Shown: positions 20,044 through 30,355 of the stretch, in pieces
Numbering within the stretch: the first letter of the stretch is position 1
Layout: every line of letters begins with the position of its first letter
Source of the DNA: Atopomonas hussainii
GTDB taxonomy: Bacteria; Pseudomonadota; Gammaproteobacteria; Pseudomonadales; Pseudomonadaceae
Reading direction: 5' to 3'
DNA length: 64,000 nt
Assembly (NCBI RefSeq): GCF_900109735.1
Contig: NZ_FOAS01000005.1
Location: 1 to 64,000, forward strand
Notes under the pieces: model-generated
What the model was told of the DNA's origin: nothing
Seen by the model: only the letters and a program-made list of their open reading frames with translations
The model's database searches: none
Made by a program: the position numbers and the translations under genes

Positions 20044-21513
20044 ATGCCCATCATTCGTGTTGAGCCCTGCTCGCTAGCCCTGTTTGGTGCGTTGGGTGAC
20101 TTGGCGCTGCGCAAATTGTTTCCTGCGTTGTACCAGCTGGATCGTGCCGGTCTGCTGCATCTGGATACCCGCCTAGTCGCCTTGGCGCGTGACGAAGGTG
20201 ATGACGCCGCCTTGCATAAACAGTTGCGCGCCTCGTTAAAGCGCTTTGTCGCCGCTGATGAGCAAGACCCAGCGGTGATCGATCGCTTTATCAGTCGCTG
20301 CTGCTACCTGCGCATGGATTTTCGTAAGCGCGAGGATTACCAAGCGCTGCCTGACTTGTTGCCCGCCGGTATCCCGCTGGTGGCGTATTTCGCCACGCCG
20401 GCGTCGGTGTATGGCGATATCTGCCGCGAGCTGGCGCATCTACAGCTGATCGACAACACCCGCGTGGTGCTGGAAAAGCCCATCGGTCATTCGCTGGAGT
20501 CCTCGCGTGAGGTTAACGAGGCGGTGGCGCAGTACTTCCCAGAAAATGCCATCTACCGTATCGACCATTACTTGGGTAAAGAAACGGTACAGAACCTGAT
20601 TGCTCTGCGTTTTGCCAATAGCCTGTTCGAGAACCAATGGAACAGCCGCTATATCTCCCACGTCGAAATTACCGTGGCTGAAAAGGTGGGCATCGAAGGT
20701 CGCTGGGGTTATTTCGATCAGGCCGGTCAGCTGCGCGACATGGTGCAAAACCACTTATTGCAGTTGCTTTGCTTAACCGCGATGGAGCCGCCGAGCGATT
20801 TGTCGGCCGACAGCATTCGTGACGAAAAGGTCAAAGTGCTCAAGGCGCTGGCGCCGATTACCCCTGATTTGCTCGGTACCCATGTGGTGCGCGGGCAGTA
20901 TGCCGCCGGCAGCATCGACGGCCAGCCGGTGCCGGGTTATCTAGAAGAAGACAACGCCAACCAGCAGAGTAATACCGAAACATTTGTCAGCCTGCGCTGC
21001 GAGATTCGCAACTGGCGTTGGAGCGGCGTGCCTTTCTATCTGCGTACCGGCAAGCGCATGCAGCAGAAGCTGTCGCAGATCGTGATCCACTTTAAAGAGT
21101 CGTCGCATTACATCTTTGCCGAAGAGCAGCGCGACCAAGTCAGCAATAAGCTGATCATTCGCCTGCAGCCCGACGAAGGTATTTCGCTGCAAGTAATGAC
21201 CAAAGAGCAGGGCTTGGATAAAGGCATGCACCTGCGCAGCGGCCCGCTGCAGCTGAGTTTCTCCGACGCTTTTAGCGCTAAGCGCATCCCCGATGCCTAT
21301 GAGCGTTTGCTGCTGGAAGTGATGCAGGGCAATCAATACCTGTTCGTGCGTAAGGACGAAGTGGAAGCCGCCTGGCGCTGGTGCGATCAGCTGCTAGCCA
21401 GCTGGCGCCAAGATGGCTCGGCACCGAAAAAATACCCCGCAGGCAGCTGGGGGCCGGTGGCTTCGATTGCCATGATCACCCGTGACGGCAGGTCTTGGTA
21501 TGGCGATCTTTGA
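20044..21513 (+). CDS. zwf: Glucose-6-phosphate 1-dehydrogenase
   Basis: Oxidises glucose 6-phosphate to 6-phosphogluconolactone with NAD(P)+, feeding the Entner-Doudoroff and pentose phosphate routes. The 489-residue product is full length. The N-terminal nucleotide-binding motif appears as [15 protein letters not shown] near residue 12, and the active-site signature [13 protein letters not shown] near residue 175. The pgl gene starts within its last codons at 21500, so the two are translationally linked. The gene probably lies under HexR control because of the divergent hexR gene. Confidence 0.96.
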   Translation: MPIIRVEPCSLALFGALGDLALRKLFPALYQLDRAGLLHLDTRLVALARDEGDDAALHKQLRASLKRFVAADEQDPAVIDRFISRCCYLRMDFRKREDYQALPDLLPAGIPLVAYFATPASVYGDICRELAHLQLIDNTRVVLEKPIGHSLESSREVNEAVAQYFPENAIYRIDHYLGKETVQNLIALRFANSLFENQWNSRYISHVEITVAEKVGIEGRWGYFDQAGQLRDMVQNHLLQLLCLTAMEPPSDLSADSIRDEKVKVLKALAPITPDLLGTHVVRGQYAAGSIDGQPVPGYLEEDNANQQSNTETFVSLRCEIRNWRWSGVPFYLRTGKRMQQKLSQIVIHFKESSHYIFAEEQRDQVSNKLIIRLQPDEGISLQVMTKEQGLDKGMHLRSGPLQLSFSDAFSAKRIPDAYERLLLEVMQGNQYLFVRKDEVEAAWRWCDQLLASWRQDGSAPKKYPAGSWGPVASIAMITRDGRSWYGDL

Positions 21514-22204
21514 CGATTTTTTGCCCGCCGGCGTACAGGCGCATGCGCTGGCCGATGCCAGTGTGCACGCGCAAGTGCTGGCGCGGCGCGTGGCGGTGGC
21601 GCTAGAGCACACCATTGCTGAATATGGCGATGCCAGCTTATTGGTCAGCGGCGGGCGTAGCCCCGTGGCGTTTTTTCAGGCGCTGCGTAACGCACCGCTG
21701 AATTGGGCCAAGGTGCGTGTGTCGTTAGTGGATGAGCGCTGGGTGCCTGAGAGTGATCCGGCTAGCAATGCGGCGCTAGTCAAGCAGCACCTGCTGCAAG
21801 ACGCCGCCGCTGTGGCGCAGTTTGAGCCGCTGTATTTGGGCGTGAGCCAGAGTGCGGATGCACAAACGGTGGCCGAGCGTTGGCAAAGTCGCCGTGCGCC
21901 GGATGTGGTGGTGCTGGGCATGGGTGGCGATGCGCACACTGCGTCTTTATTTCCGCGTGCTGAAGGCTTAGCGCAAGGCTTGGCCGCTGACGGCCCGCTG
22001 TGTTTGCCCATGCAAGCCAGCGCAGCGCCAACGGCGCGACTGAGCTTTACCGCGGCATTGCTGCGTCGGGCGCCGGTGCAGCTGCTGGCCATTGCCGGGC
22101 AAGACAAGCTCGCTGCGCTGCGTGAAGCCGTTGTCGGCGATGCCCTGGATAAACCGATCAAAGCCTTTTTGCGCGCACCGCTGACTATTTATTGGTGCCC
22201 GTAA
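21500..22204 (+). CDS. pgl: 6-phosphogluconolactonase
   Basis: Hydrolyses 6-phosphogluconolactone to 6-phosphogluconate. The 234-residue product is of the DevB/NagB-like type. It shows [16 protein letters not shown] near residue 40, SLVDERWVP near residue 75, and [15 protein letters not shown] near residue 137. The frame opens at 21482, but ATG 21500 gives [11 protein letters not shown] and a 14-base overlap with the end of zwf. It sits between zwf and eda in the usual Pseudomonas order. Confidence 0.94.
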   Translation: MAIFDDFLPAGVQAHALADASVHAQVLARRVAVALEHTIAEYGDASLLVSGGRSPVAFFQALRNAPLNWAKVRVSLVDERWVPESDPASNAALVKQHLLQDAAAVAQFEPLYLGVSQSADAQTVAERWQSRRAPDVVVLGMGGDAHTASLFPRAEGLAQGLAADGPLCLPMQASAAPTARLSFTAALLRRAPVQLLAIAGQDKLAALREAVVGDALDKPIKAFLRAPLTIYWCP

Positions 22205-22240
22205 ACGCCCGCCCGTATTTATTACTTGAGAGACACGCTT

Positions 22241-22885
22241 ATGAGTTTGGCAGACAACACCGCGCGTTTAGATGAGATCTGCAACGCTGCGCGCATCATG
22301 CCGGTGATCGTGATTCAGCGCGAAAGCGATATTTTGCCGCTGGCCGATGCCTTGGCCGCCGGCGGTTTGCGTACCTTAGAAATCACCCTGCGTTCAGAGC
22401 TGGGTTTAACCGCCATCGCCCTGCTGCGCAAAGAGCGCCCCGAGCTGTGTGTCGGTGCCGGCACTGTGCTGAATGTTGAGATGTACCGCGCGGCAGAAGA
22501 AGCTGGTGCGCAGTTTATTGTCACCCCTGGCTGCACCGAGGCACTGCTGCAGCATGGCCTAAACAGTAAGGCGGCTTTGCTGCCGGGCATTAGCACCGCG
22601 TCGGAATTAATGCAGGGCTACGCCTTGGGCTACCGCCGCTTTAAGTTATTCCCCGCTGAGGTAGTGGGCGGGCAGTCTGCCTTGAAAGCCTTCGCCGGGC
22701 CGTTCCGCGATGTGAAATTCTGCCCCACCGGCGGGGTTAAACCGGATAACGCCAAAGCCTATCTAAGCCTACCCAATGTGATGTGTATTGGCGGCACGTG
22801 GATGCTGCCGGATGCCGAGATTGCTGCGGGTAATTGGGCTGAAGTGCAACGTTTGAGTCGTGGGGCGCTAAGCGCCCTCGACTGA
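22241..22885 (+). CDS. eda: 2-keto-3-deoxy-6-phosphogluconate aldolase
   Basis: Splits KDPG into pyruvate and glyceraldehyde 3-phosphate, the last step of the Entner-Doudoroff pathway. The 214-residue product has the aldolase motif GLRTLEITLRS near residue 37 with the catalytic Glu, and the Schiff-base lysine in RFKLFPAEVVGG near residue 133. An upstream in-frame start exists at 22226, but ATG 22241 follows a GAGAG site at good spacing. It is the last gene of zwf-pgl-eda; edd is not in the window. Confidence 0.95.
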   Translation: MSLADNTARLDEICNAARIMPVIVIQRESDILPLADALAAGGLRTLEITLRSELGLTAIALLRKERPELCVGAGTVLNVEMYRAAEEAGAQFIVTPGCTEALLQHGLNSKAALLPGISTASELMQGYALGYRRFKLFPAEVVGGQSALKAFAGPFRDVKFCPTGGVKPDNAKAYLSLPNVMCIGGTWMLPDAEIAAGNWAEVQRLSRGALSALD

Positions 22886-22890
22886 CCGCA

Positions 22891-22923
22891 TTTACCCAGC
22901 GGAGCAAGGGGCCGCTGGGTAAA
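22891..22923 (+). terminator. Hairpin after eda
   Basis: Perfect 12-base-pair inverted repeat TTTACCCAGCGG / CCGCTGGGTAAA with a nine-base loop, six bases after the eda stop. No T run follows, so it may protect the mRNA end, with termination at the next hairpin. Confidence 0.65.
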
Positions 22924-23038
22924 TCGCTGGGCCGATTCCTCCCGGGCCAGCGTGGAGAGTGATCCTCTCCGTCCGTGTATTGGTGTATCACGCCACCGCC
23001 TTCTCCGGATCACGGCCCCGGAGCGGGCGGTTTTTTTT
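22924..23038 (+). other. Structured non-coding stretch ending in a terminator
   Basis: Consecutive hairpins follow the eda hairpin: GCTGG/CCAGC arms around 22926-22951, and GGAGAG-TGATC-CTCTCC at 22954-22970. The stretch ends in the strong terminator at 22996-23038. It could be the eda 3' untranslated region or a small RNA; no family was recognised. The remaining bases to 23296 hold the amyP leader and no convincing gene. Confidence 0.4.
22996..23038 (+). terminator. Intrinsic terminator downstream of eda
   Basis: Arms CCGCC...CTCCGG and CCGGAG...GGCGG, with a small internal loop, followed by eight T residues at 23031-23038. Confidence 0.88.
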
Positions 23039-23266
23039 GCGCAGTAGCCTGCGTCTGCTTGGCGCTGGCCATTAAAACAGTGCGCGGCACACCTGTCACT
23101 GCCGGCGTGGTGAGCGGCGCCACGTTCTACGCCTGGCTATTACGCCTGCTTTTTTTCGCTTAAGGCACTGTGCGACTACGACCGCGCGGCGCAGCCTGCC
23201 AGTGCCTGCGTGAAAATGCGGCAACTTCCCCATCCGCAGAGAGGGAGCTCTGGCGGTCGGATGCTC

Positions 23267-23282
23267 ACAACAAATACAACAA
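23267..23282 (+). promoter_or_regulatory. A-rich CA motif in the amyP leader (Hfq/Crc type)
   Basis: ACAACAAATACAACAA lies directly before the TGGAG ribosome-binding site of amyP. It has the AAnAAnAA character of Hfq/Crc targets in pseudomonads and resembles the lamB leader motif. Function is inferred. Confidence 0.6.
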
Positions 23283-23296
23283 TGGAGCTCAACCCG

Positions 23297-24955
23297 ATGA
23301 ACCGATACCTGCGTATCGCTTGCCTCACTGCGGCTATGGTGCCGCTGGCGTACCCCCTCGACAGTCTGGTGCATGCCGCCGATGCCAGCGGCAAAACCGC
23401 TAGCGGCGTGCGTAACCACGGCGGTGACGAGATTATCCTGCAAGGCTTTCACTGGAACGTGGTGCGCACGGCGCCCAACAACTGGTACAACATCCTCAAA
23501 GACAAAGCCCCGACGATTGCCGCCGATGGCTTTACCAGCATCTGGATGCCGGTGCCGTGGCGCGATTTTTCGAGCTGGAGCGACTCCAGCAACGGCACCA
23601 GCGGCGGTGGCGAAGGCTACTTTTGGCACGACTTTAACAAGAATGGCCGCTACGGCAGCGATGCGCAGCTAAAGGGCGCCGCCACGGCGCTGAATAACGC
23701 CGGGGTGAAGGTGGTGTACGACATCGTGCCTAACCACATGAACCGTGGTTACCCGCAAAAAGAAATCAACCTGCCCGCCGGCCAAGGCCTATGGCGTAAC
23801 GATTGCGCCGACAACGGCAACGGCCCCAATGGCTGTGACGATGGCGATCGTTTTATCGGCGGTGAGGCGGATCTCAACACCGCCCATGCGCAGAACTACG
23901 CCATGTTCCGCGATGAGCTGAAAAACCTGAAAAATAACTACGGTGCTAAAGGTTTCCGTTTCGACTTTGTGCGCGGCTACGCCGGTGAGCGTGTCGATGC
24001 CTGGATGAAAGACGCCTACGACAGCGGTTATTGCGTGGGCGAGTTGTGGAAGTCACCGGGCGAGTACCCCGCCTCCGATTGGCGGCGTAACGCCAGCTGG
24101 CAGGAGATCATCAAAGACTGGTCCGATCGCGGTAAGTGCAGCGTGTTCGACTTCGCCTTGAAAGAGCGCATGCAGAACGGCTCGATTAGTGATTGGCGCA
24201 ACGGCTTAAACGGCAACCCCGATGTGCGCTGGCGCGAAACCGCAGTGACCTTTGTCGATAACCACGACACCGGCTATTCACCCGGCCCCAACGGCGGTCA
24301 ACACCACTGGGCATTGCCAGATAGCCTGCGCAAGCAAGCCTATGCCTACATCCTCACCACGCCGGGCACCCCGGTGGTGTATTGGTCGCACATGTACGAC
24401 TGGGGGCTGGATGGCTTTATTCGCCAGCTGATGCAAATCCGTAAGGCGGCTGGGGTTAAGGCGGCTTCGGCGATTACCTTCCATAACGGTTTTTCCGGCT
24501 TAGTGGCGAGCATTAGCGGCAGCACGCAAACCTTGGTGCTGGCGCTGAACTCGAATTTGGCAAACCCCAATCAGGTTGCTTCCGGCAGCTTTACCCAAGC
24601 GCTGAACAGCGACAACGGACAGATTCGCGTGTGGCGCACCGGGAGCTCGGGCGGCAGCACAGTGGCGGTGAATTTCCGCTGTGAAAACGGCGTTACTCAA
24701 TTGGGCGATAGCGTGTATGCGGTGGGTAATAGCGCCGACTTGGGTAACTGGAACGCTGCCAGTGCGGTGCGCCTGACCGATACCTCCGCCTACCCAACCT
24801 GGAAAGGCACACTGCAACTGCCCGCCAATCAAGCGCTGGAGTGGAAGTGCATCATCCGAAACGAAGCGAACCCAAGCCAAGTTAAACAGTGGCAGCCGGG
24901 CGCTAATAACAAGGTCACCACAGCAGCGGGGGTGACGACGACCGGGCGCTTCTAA
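23297..24955 (+). CDS. amyP: Glucan 1,4-alpha-maltotetraohydrolase (G4-forming amylase)
   Basis: Secreted exo-amylase that releases maltotetraose from starch. The 552-residue precursor has a signal peptide (MNRYLRIACLTAAM... ending VHAA). A GH13 catalytic domain follows, closely resembling the known P. stutzeri/P. saccharophila enzymes. Catalytic residues are visible in GFRFDFVRGYA (nucleophile Asp), YCVGELWKSP (acid/base Glu) and FVDNHDTGYSPG (Asp). After a Ser/Gly linker (GSSGGST, about residue 455), the C-terminal CBM20 starch-binding domain shows VYAVGNSADLGNW and EWKCIIRNE. The ATG at 23297 follows TGGAG; the frame opens upstream at 23210. It has its own terminator at 24983. Confidence 0.95.
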   Translation: MNRYLRIACLTAAMVPLAYPLDSLVHAADASGKTASGVRNHGGDEIILQGFHWNVVRTAPNNWYNILKDKAPTIAADGFTSIWMPVPWRDFSSWSDSSNGTSGGGEGYFWHDFNKNGRYGSDAQLKGAATALNNAGVKVVYDIVPNHMNRGYPQKEINLPAGQGLWRNDCADNGNGPNGCDDGDRFIGGEADLNTAHAQNYAMFRDELKNLKNNYGAKGFRFDFVRGYAGERVDAWMKDAYDSGYCVGELWKSPGEYPASDWRRNASWQEIIKDWSDRGKCSVFDFALKERMQNGSISDWRNGLNGNPDVRWRETAVTFVDNHDTGYSPGPNGGQHHWALPDSLRKQAYAYILTTPGTPVVYWSHMYDWGLDGFIRQLMQIRKAAGVKAASAITFHNGFSGLVASISGSTQTLVLALNSNLANPNQVASGSFTQALNSDNGQIRVWRTGSSGGSTVAVNFRCENGVTQLGDSVYAVGNSADLGNWNAASAVRLTDTSAYPTWKGTLQLPANQALEWKCIIRNEANPSQVKQWQPGANNKVTTAAGVTTTGRF

Positions 24956-24982
24956 GCAGGCACGCTAAAGCGCGCGTAAAAA

Positions 24983-25012
24983 AGCCCGCCAGTCAGCGCT
25001 GGCGGGCTTTCT
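24983..25012 (+). terminator. Terminator after amyP
   Basis: Stem AGCCCGCCAG / CTGGCGGGCT with loop TCAGCG and trailing TTTCT; a run of A precedes it, so it could also serve the convergent hydrolase gene. Confidence 0.85.
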
Positions 25013-25031
25013 GACGGGCTTTCTGGTTGGC

Positions 25032-25985
25032 TTACAGCTTGCCCGTGGTTAAGAAACGCTTGGCATCCCAGGCGCTCTGCACGGGGATTTCCTCCATCGG
25101 CACATGGCCGATGTCGGGGTACATTTTTAGCGTCAGGCTGGGCAGATCGCGTTGCCATTGCTGGGCTTGACTGGGCGGAATCCAACGGTCTTTGTCGCCC
25201 CACATCAGCAACGTCGGCGTGCTGATCTGAGCGATTTGCTCGCTGGGGTCCTGCGCGGGGTCGTTGAGGTTGTTGATCATGCGGAAGATATCGATCATCG
25301 CAGCGCGATTGCCGGGGCGGCGGTTGATGTCGTAGTAGCGGTCGATCACGCCGTCACGAATCCGCCAGCTTTGTCCGTACACCTCACTGACGTTCATGCT
25401 GATCACACTCTTGGGGATCCACAGCGGCGCCAGCTCGCGCGCGCCCGGCAGGTCTGCAATGGCAATCACCCAGGGGGCTTTTTCCATCGGGTAGGCGGCG
25501 GGGTCGATCAGTACCAGTTTCTCGACACGGTCGGGGCGTTTTAGCGCGTAGTTCCACGCCATGTAGCCGCCTAGAGAGTTGCCAGCAATCGACAGCTCTT
25601 GAACTTCTAGCTTATCCAGCAGTTGGTCGATCATGCCGACAATGCGTTCTGGCTGGTATTGCCCATCGGGTAGCGGTCCGGTTAGGCCAAAGCCGGGCAC
25701 GTCGATGCGAATAATCCGGTAGTCGTTTTTCAGCTCGGCCACCCAGCCATCCCAGGTGTGCAGTGACGACACCACGCCGTGCAGCAGTAGCAGGGTGGGC
25801 TTGTCGTGGCTGCCTTCGTCGCGGTAGTGCAGGCGCACACCGTCGATTTCGAGGAACTTTGAGCCGCTTTCGGCGCTGGCGTAGCGGGCGGTCAGTTCCT
25901 CCATGGGCAGCGAGCCAAAGCCAAGGCTTTGGCAGCCCGGCAGAACCATCACGGGAAACAACAGCGGAAAAATATAACGGCGCAT
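25032..25985 (-). CDS. Alpha/beta hydrolase, predicted lipoprotein
   Basis: A 317-residue alpha/beta-fold hydrolase. The N-terminus MRRYIFPLLFPVMVLPGCQS is a lipoprotein signal with the lipobox VLPGC. The oxyanion region is LLLLHGVVSS near residue 62 and the nucleophile elbow is AGNSLGGYM near residue 130. The acid is probably in MWGDKDRWIP near 253 and the catalytic His in YPDIGHVPMEE near 283. The substrate cannot be told; a lipase, esterase or haloalkane-type role is possible. ATG 25985 follows GGAG at six bases; the frame opens at 26024. It is convergent with amyP and seems to stand alone. Confidence 0.85.
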   Translation of the reverse strand: MRRYIFPLLFPVMVLPGCQSLGFGSLPMEELTARYASAESGSKFLEIDGVRLHYRDEGSHDKPTLLLLHGVVSSLHTWDGWVAELKNDYRIIRIDVPGFGLTGPLPDGQYQPERIVGMIDQLLDKLEVQELSIAGNSLGGYMAWNYALKRPDRVEKLVLIDPAAYPMEKAPWVIAIADLPGARELAPLWIPKSVISMNVSEVYGQSWRIRDGVIDRYYDINRRPGNRAAMIDIFRMINNLNDPAQDPSEQIAQISTPTLLMWGDKDRWIPPSQAQQWQRDLPSLTLKMYPDIGHVPMEEIPVQSAWDAKRFLTTGKL

Positions 25986-26242
25986 GGGGCACTCCAGCTT
26001 TTTATTGTGTGCCCAGCGTGCCAAAACCCAGTGGGTAAACCGACCAACCTAGGGTGGGGTAGGGGTTTGTCGAACAATTTCTGGCAAAAAGTTGGGCTTA
26101 ACCGACTGGCTGGCCTGTGCTGCGACCCGTGGCGCTTTCTTGCGCGGGGGAGGCTGGTTAGAATGCGCGCCCACAGCGGGTGCATGGCACCGGCTGTTAG
26201 CCCTGGTTTTACGTTCCAGTTCGCTGCTTAAAAAGGTTTGTT

Positions 26243-27226
26243 ATGTCGCAAGTTGTTGTTTGTGCGCTGTATAAGTTTGTTTCTTTAGAAGACTTTGAAG
26301 CGCTGCGCGAGCCGCTGCTCGCCGAAATGAATGCCCAGCAGGTGCGTGGCACCTTGTTGCTCGCCGCCGAAGGCATTAATGGCACCATCGCCGGCCCTGA
26401 GGCCGGTATCAACGCGGTGCTGGCATGGCTCAAGCGTGATCCGCGCTTGAGCGAGCTGGATTACAAGCTGTCCTACGACAGCAGCCAGCCGTTTAATCGC
26501 ACTAAGGTCAAACTCAAGCGCGAAATCGTCACCATGGGCGTGGAAGGCATCGACCCGCGCAAAGTGGTGGGCACCTATGTGGATGCCAAAGACTGGAACG
26601 CGCTGATCAGCGACCCAGAGGTTTTGCTGGTCGATACGCGCAATGATTACGAAGTGCAGATCGGCACTTTTAAAGGCGCAATCAATCCACAAACCGAGAC
26701 ATTCCGCGAATTTCCCGCTTATGTGCAAGAGCAGCTAGACCCGGCCAAGCACAAAAAAGTGGCGATGTTCTGCACCGGCGGCATTCGCTGCGAAAAGTCC
26801 ACCGCGTACTTAAAAGAGCAGGGCTTTGACGAGGTGTATCACCTTAAGGGCGGCATTCTTAAGTACCTCGAAGAAGTGCCTGAGCAAGACAGCCTCTGGC
26901 AGGGCGAGTGCTTTGTGTTTGATGGTCGCGTGGCGGTCAATCACGCGCTGGAAAAAGGTCAGTACGATCAGTGCCATGCCTGTCGTTATCCGATCACCGA
27001 AGACGACAAGCAAAGCCCCGCCTACGTGCAGGGCGTGAGTTGCCCGCACTGCATCGATAAGTTCGACGAGCAAGACCGCGCGCGTTTTCGCGAACGCGAA
27101 AAGCAGGTCAAGCTGGCCCAGCGTCGTGGCGAACAGCACATTGGCGGGGCGGCGACCCAGATCATCGATCGTCGCCGTGCAGAAAAAGAGCAGTTTAAGG
27201 CCGAGCAGCGTCGTCAGCACGACTGA
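26243..27226 (+). CDS. trhO: tRNA uridine(34) hydroxylase TrhO (YceA), rhodanese domain
   Basis: Oxygen-dependent hydroxylation of U34 in tRNAs, giving 5-hydroxyuridine at the wobble position. The 327-residue protein has an N-terminal acylphosphatase-like region, then a rhodanese domain starting near residue 120 ([15 protein letters not shown]). Its active Cys lies in [12 protein letters not shown] near residue 177. A C-terminal region follows with a metal-type Cys cluster (CHACRYPI and CPHCIDKF). The ATG at 26243 begins [13 protein letters not shown]. It is monocistronic, with its own terminator. Confidence 0.93.
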   Translation: MSQVVVCALYKFVSLEDFEALREPLLAEMNAQQVRGTLLLAAEGINGTIAGPEAGINAVLAWLKRDPRLSELDYKLSYDSSQPFNRTKVKLKREIVTMGVEGIDPRKVVGTYVDAKDWNALISDPEVLLVDTRNDYEVQIGTFKGAINPQTETFREFPAYVQEQLDPAKHKKVAMFCTGGIRCEKSTAYLKEQGFDEVYHLKGGILKYLEEVPEQDSLWQGECFVFDGRVAVNHALEKGQYDQCHACRYPITEDDKQSPAYVQGVSCPHCIDKFDEQDRARFREREKQVKLAQRRGEQHIGGAATQIIDRRRAEKEQFKAEQRRQHD

Positions 27227-27246
27227 CGCCGCTTTCTGTCATCCGG

Positions 27247-27273
27247 TGCCTGTCGCTTGCGGCAGGCATTTTT
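27247..27273 (+). terminator. Terminator after trhO
   Basis: Stem TGCCTG...CAGGCA with an inner CGC/GCG pair and five T residues directly after, 20 bases past the stop. Confidence 0.88.
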
Positions 27274-27349
27274 GTTCGATAAGCCAACAGCCCATCCGCT
27301 GTGCTGGCTCAATAAAAATCAAGGCCCACAAGGCTTATGGGGAGTGGTT

Positions 27350-27595
27350 ATGCAGGGCGTGATTGAACCTGGCATTTATCAGCATTACAAAGGCCGCCGC
27401 TACCGTGTGGTGGGCGTGGCTCGGCACTCGGAAACCGAAGAAGCCGTGGTGGTGTATCAGGCGTTATACGGCGCGCACGGGTTATGGGTGCGTCCGTTGT
27501 CTATGTTTATTGAGCACGTGCGTGTGGGCGGTGAAACCGTGCCGCGCTTTGTGCTGGTCGAGGCGCAGGAAAGCCTGTTTGCCGAGGCGCGTTAA
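27350..27595 (+). CDS. DUF1653 family protein
   Basis: An 81-residue protein recognised by the DUF1653 pattern: a short domain with GIYQHYKGRRYRVVGVARHSETEE and later WVRPLSMFIEHV. These small proteins have an SH3-like beta fold; no function is known to me. Start ATG 27350 follows GGGGAG at five bases; the frame opens upstream at 27257. It lies ahead of topA, which has its own promoter. Confidence 0.82.
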   Translation: MQGVIEPGIYQHYKGRRYRVVGVARHSETEEAVVVYQALYGAHGLWVRPLSMFIEHVRVGGETVPRFVLVEAQESLFAEAR

Positions 27596-27641
27596 GCCAC
27601 TCGGCAGGGGGGAATCGGTGCGGATTAATCCGGCCTCGTCC

Positions 27642-27671
27642 TTGACCTTGCCGCCCGCTGGCAACTATAAA
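27642..27671 (+). promoter_or_regulatory. Candidate sigma-70 promoter of topA
   Basis: TTGACC at 27642-27647 and TATAAA at 27666-27671 with 18-base spacing, about 45 bases before the topA start. Both hexamers match the consensus at five of six positions. Confidence 0.6.
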
Positions 27672-27716
27672 GCCGCGCAAGCAGCTTTTTCTTGATGGAG
27701 CTAAAAAGAGAGAACT

Positions 27717-30299
27717 ATGGGTAAATCTCTGGTTATTGTGGAGTCGCCGGCCAAGGCCAAGACCATTAATAAGTACTTGGGCAACCAGTTTGTGGTGAAG
27801 TCCAGTATTGGTCATATTCGCGACCTGCCTACCAGCGGTTCGGCCAGTGGGAAGAGCAAAACCGCGGCTACCGATAAAAAACTCTCTGCCGAAGAAAAAG
27901 CCCGCCGCCAGTTGGTGTCGCGCATGGGCATCGACCCGGACAAAGGCTGGGCTGCGCACTACGAAATCCTCCCCGGTAAAGAGAAGGTGGTCAACGAGCT
28001 GAAAGCGCTCGCCAAAGACGCCGACACTATTTATCTGGCAACGGACTTGGACCGCGAAGGGGAAGCCATCGCTTGGCACCTGCGCGAAGCCATTGGCGGC
28101 GATGACAGCCGCTACAAGCGCGTGGTGTTCAACGAAATCACCAAGAAGGCCATTCAAGAGGCCTTCTCCGAGCCCGGCGAGCTGGATATCAACCGTGTTA
28201 ATGCCCAGCAAGCACGGCGTTTTCTTGATCGCGTGGTCGGCTACATGGTTTCGCCCTTGCTGTGGGCGAAGATTGCTCGTGGTTTGTCGGCCGGTCGTGT
28301 GCAGTCGGTCGCGGTGCGTTTGATTGTCGATCGCGAACGCGAGATTCGCGCCTTTGTGCCGGAAGAGTTCTGGGAGTTGCACGCCGATCTCGCCAAAGCC
28401 GGCAGCACCGTGCGTTTTGAAGTGTTCAAGCAAGCCGGTGAAGCCTTCCGCCCGCTCAATGAAGCGCAGGCGATGGCAGCGGTTAACGCGCTTAAAAGCT
28501 CCAGCTACAAGGTGGCCAGTCGCGAAGACAAGCCGACCTCAAGCAAGCCGAGTGCACCGTATATCACCTCCACCTTGCAGCAGGCGGCGAGTAACCGTTT
28601 GGGCTTCTCGGTGAAGAAAACCATGATGATGGCGCAGCGCCTCTATGAGGCCGGCTACATCACCTATATGCGTACCGACTCGACTAACTTGTCGGCCGAT
28701 GCCATCAGCATGGCGCGCGACTTTATCGAGGACGAGTTCGGCAAGCAGTACCTGCCGGAAAAACCGAATTTCTACTCCAGTAAAGAAGGCGCGCAAGAGG
28801 CGCACGAAGCGATTCGTCCTTCGGATGTGCGCGTCAAAGCCACCGCGTTGTCGGGTATGGAGCGCGATGCCGAGCGTCTGTACGAGCTGATCTGGCGTCA
28901 GTTTGTGGCCTGTCAAATGCCGCCGGCCAAATACCTGTCCACCAGCTTGGTGGTGGCTGCTGGTGATTTCGAGCTGCGTGCCCGTGGTCGCATCTTAAAG
29001 TTTGACGGTTTCACCCGCGTGCAGCCGCCCGTCGGCAAAAGCAGCGAAGACCAAGTGCTGCCCGATATGCAGAAAGGCGAAGCGCTGGATTTGCAAAAGC
29101 TCGACCCCAGCCAGCACTTCACTAAGCCGCCCGCGCGTTTTAACGAAGCGAGCTTGGTGAAGGAGTTGGAAAAGCGCGGCATTGGCCGCCCGTCCACCTA
29201 CGCGGCGATCATCTCGACCATTCAAGAGCGCGGCTATGTGGTGCTGCATAACCGCCGTTTCTACGCGGAAAAAATGGGCGATATCGTCACCGAGCGTTTG
29301 GTGGAAAGTTTCGCCAATCTGATGGATTACAGCTTCACCGCCAACATGGAAGAGTCCCTCGACCAAGTGGCGCACGGCAGTGTGCAGTGGAAAGCGCTGC
29401 TGGATGACTTCTACAGCGATTTCCGCAACAAGCTCGAAACCGCTGCCAATAGCGATGGCGGCATGCGCGCTAACCAGCCGACGCTGACCGATATTGCCTG
29501 CCGCGAGTGTGCGCGGCCAATGATGATTCGCACCGCTTCGACGGGCGTATTCTTGGGCTGCTCGGGTTATGCCTTGCCGCCGAAAGAGCGCTGCAAGTCG
29601 ACCATCAACCTGATTCCCGGCAACGAAATTGCTGAGGATGACGAGGGTGAGTCTGAGTCGCGCGTGCTGCGTGGCAAGCGTCGTTGCCCGATTTGCTCCA
29701 CCGCCATGGATTCGTACTTAGTGGATGAGCAGCGCAAACTGCACATCTGTGGTAATAACCCGGATTGCTCGGGGTTTGAGATCGAAGCCGGTAAGTTCCG
29801 CATCAAAGGCTACGAAGGTCCCAGCCTTGAGTGCGACAAGTGCGGCAGCGAAATGCAGCTGAAAACCGGCCGTTTCGGCAAGTTCTTCGGCTGTACCAAT
29901 GCCAGCTGTAAGAACACCCGTAAGCTGTTGAAAAATGGCGAGCCGGCGCCGCCGAAAATGGATGCCGTGCCGATGCCAGAGCTGAAGTGCGAAAAAGTCG
30001 ACGACACTTACGTGCTGCGCGATGGCGCTTCGGGCTTGTTCTTGGCCGCTAAGGGCTTCCCGAAGAACCGCGAAACCCGTGCGCCGCTGGTGAAAGAGTT
30101 GCTTCCGCATCGCAGCGAAATCGACCCTAAATACCACTTCCTCTGCGATGCCCCTGTGGCGGACGACCAAGGCCGCCCGACCGTGGTGCGCTTTAGCCGT
30201 AAGAGCAAAGAGCAGTACGTGCAGACCGAGGAAAACGGCAAGCCCACCGGCTGGAAAGCGTTTTTCCAGAATGGCAAGTGGGTGACCAGTAGTAAGTAA
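27717..30299 (+). CDS. topA: DNA topoisomerase I
   Basis: Type IA topoisomerase that relaxes negative supercoils. The 860-residue protein starts with the Toprim domain ([17 protein letters not shown] near residue 6; [13 protein letters not shown] near residue 107). The catalytic tyrosine is in [13 protein letters not shown] near residue 315. Three C-terminal zinc-ribbon repeats follow: CRECARPMM near 593, CPICSTAMD near 660, and CDKCGSEMQ near 705. A further C-terminal region lacks cysteine pairs. The upstream promoter and length support the ATG at 27717. The next two small genes are probably co-transcribed. Confidence 0.97.
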   Translation: MGKSLVIVESPAKAKTINKYLGNQFVVKSSIGHIRDLPTSGSASGKSKTAATDKKLSAEEKARRQLVSRMGIDPDKGWAAHYEILPGKEKVVNELKALAKDADTIYLATDLDREGEAIAWHLREAIGGDDSRYKRVVFNEITKKAIQEAFSEPGELDINRVNAQQARRFLDRVVGYMVSPLLWAKIARGLSAGRVQSVAVRLIVDREREIRAFVPEEFWELHADLAKAGSTVRFEVFKQAGEAFRPLNEAQAMAAVNALKSSSYKVASREDKPTSSKPSAPYITSTLQQAASNRLGFSVKKTMMMAQRLYEAGYITYMRTDSTNLSADAISMARDFIEDEFGKQYLPEKPNFYSSKEGAQEAHEAIRPSDVRVKATALSGMERDAERLYELIWRQFVACQMPPAKYLSTSLVVAAGDFELRARGRILKFDGFTRVQPPVGKSSEDQVLPDMQKGEALDLQKLDPSQHFTKPPARFNEASLVKELEKRGIGRPSTYAAIISTIQERGYVVLHNRRFYAEKMGDIVTERLVESFANLMDYSFTANMEESLDQVAHGSVQWKALLDDFYSDFRNKLETAANSDGGMRANQPTLTDIACRECARPMMIRTASTGVFLGCSGYALPPKERCKSTINLIPGNEIAEDDEGESESRVLRGKRRCPICSTAMDSYLVDEQRKLHICGNNPDCSGFEIEAGKFRIKGYEGPSLECDKCGSEMQLKTGRFGKFFGCTNASCKNTRKLLKNGEPAPPKMDAVPMPELKCEKVDDTYVLRDGASGLFLAAKGFPKNRETRAPLVKELLPHRSEIDPKYHFLCDAPVADDQGRPTVVRFSRKSKEQYVQTEENGKPTGWKAFFQNGKWVTSSK

Positions 30300-30355
30300 G
30301 CCCCTCTCTTGAGACTTCGGCGGGGTATACTGTGTGCCCCGCCGGAGGATCGCTT

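Noticed and set aside
22975-23163. 62-codon hydrophobic frame between eda and amyP
   Set aside because: It runs across a strong intrinsic terminator, lacks a ribosome-binding site and has a translation shaped by GC-rich hairpins.
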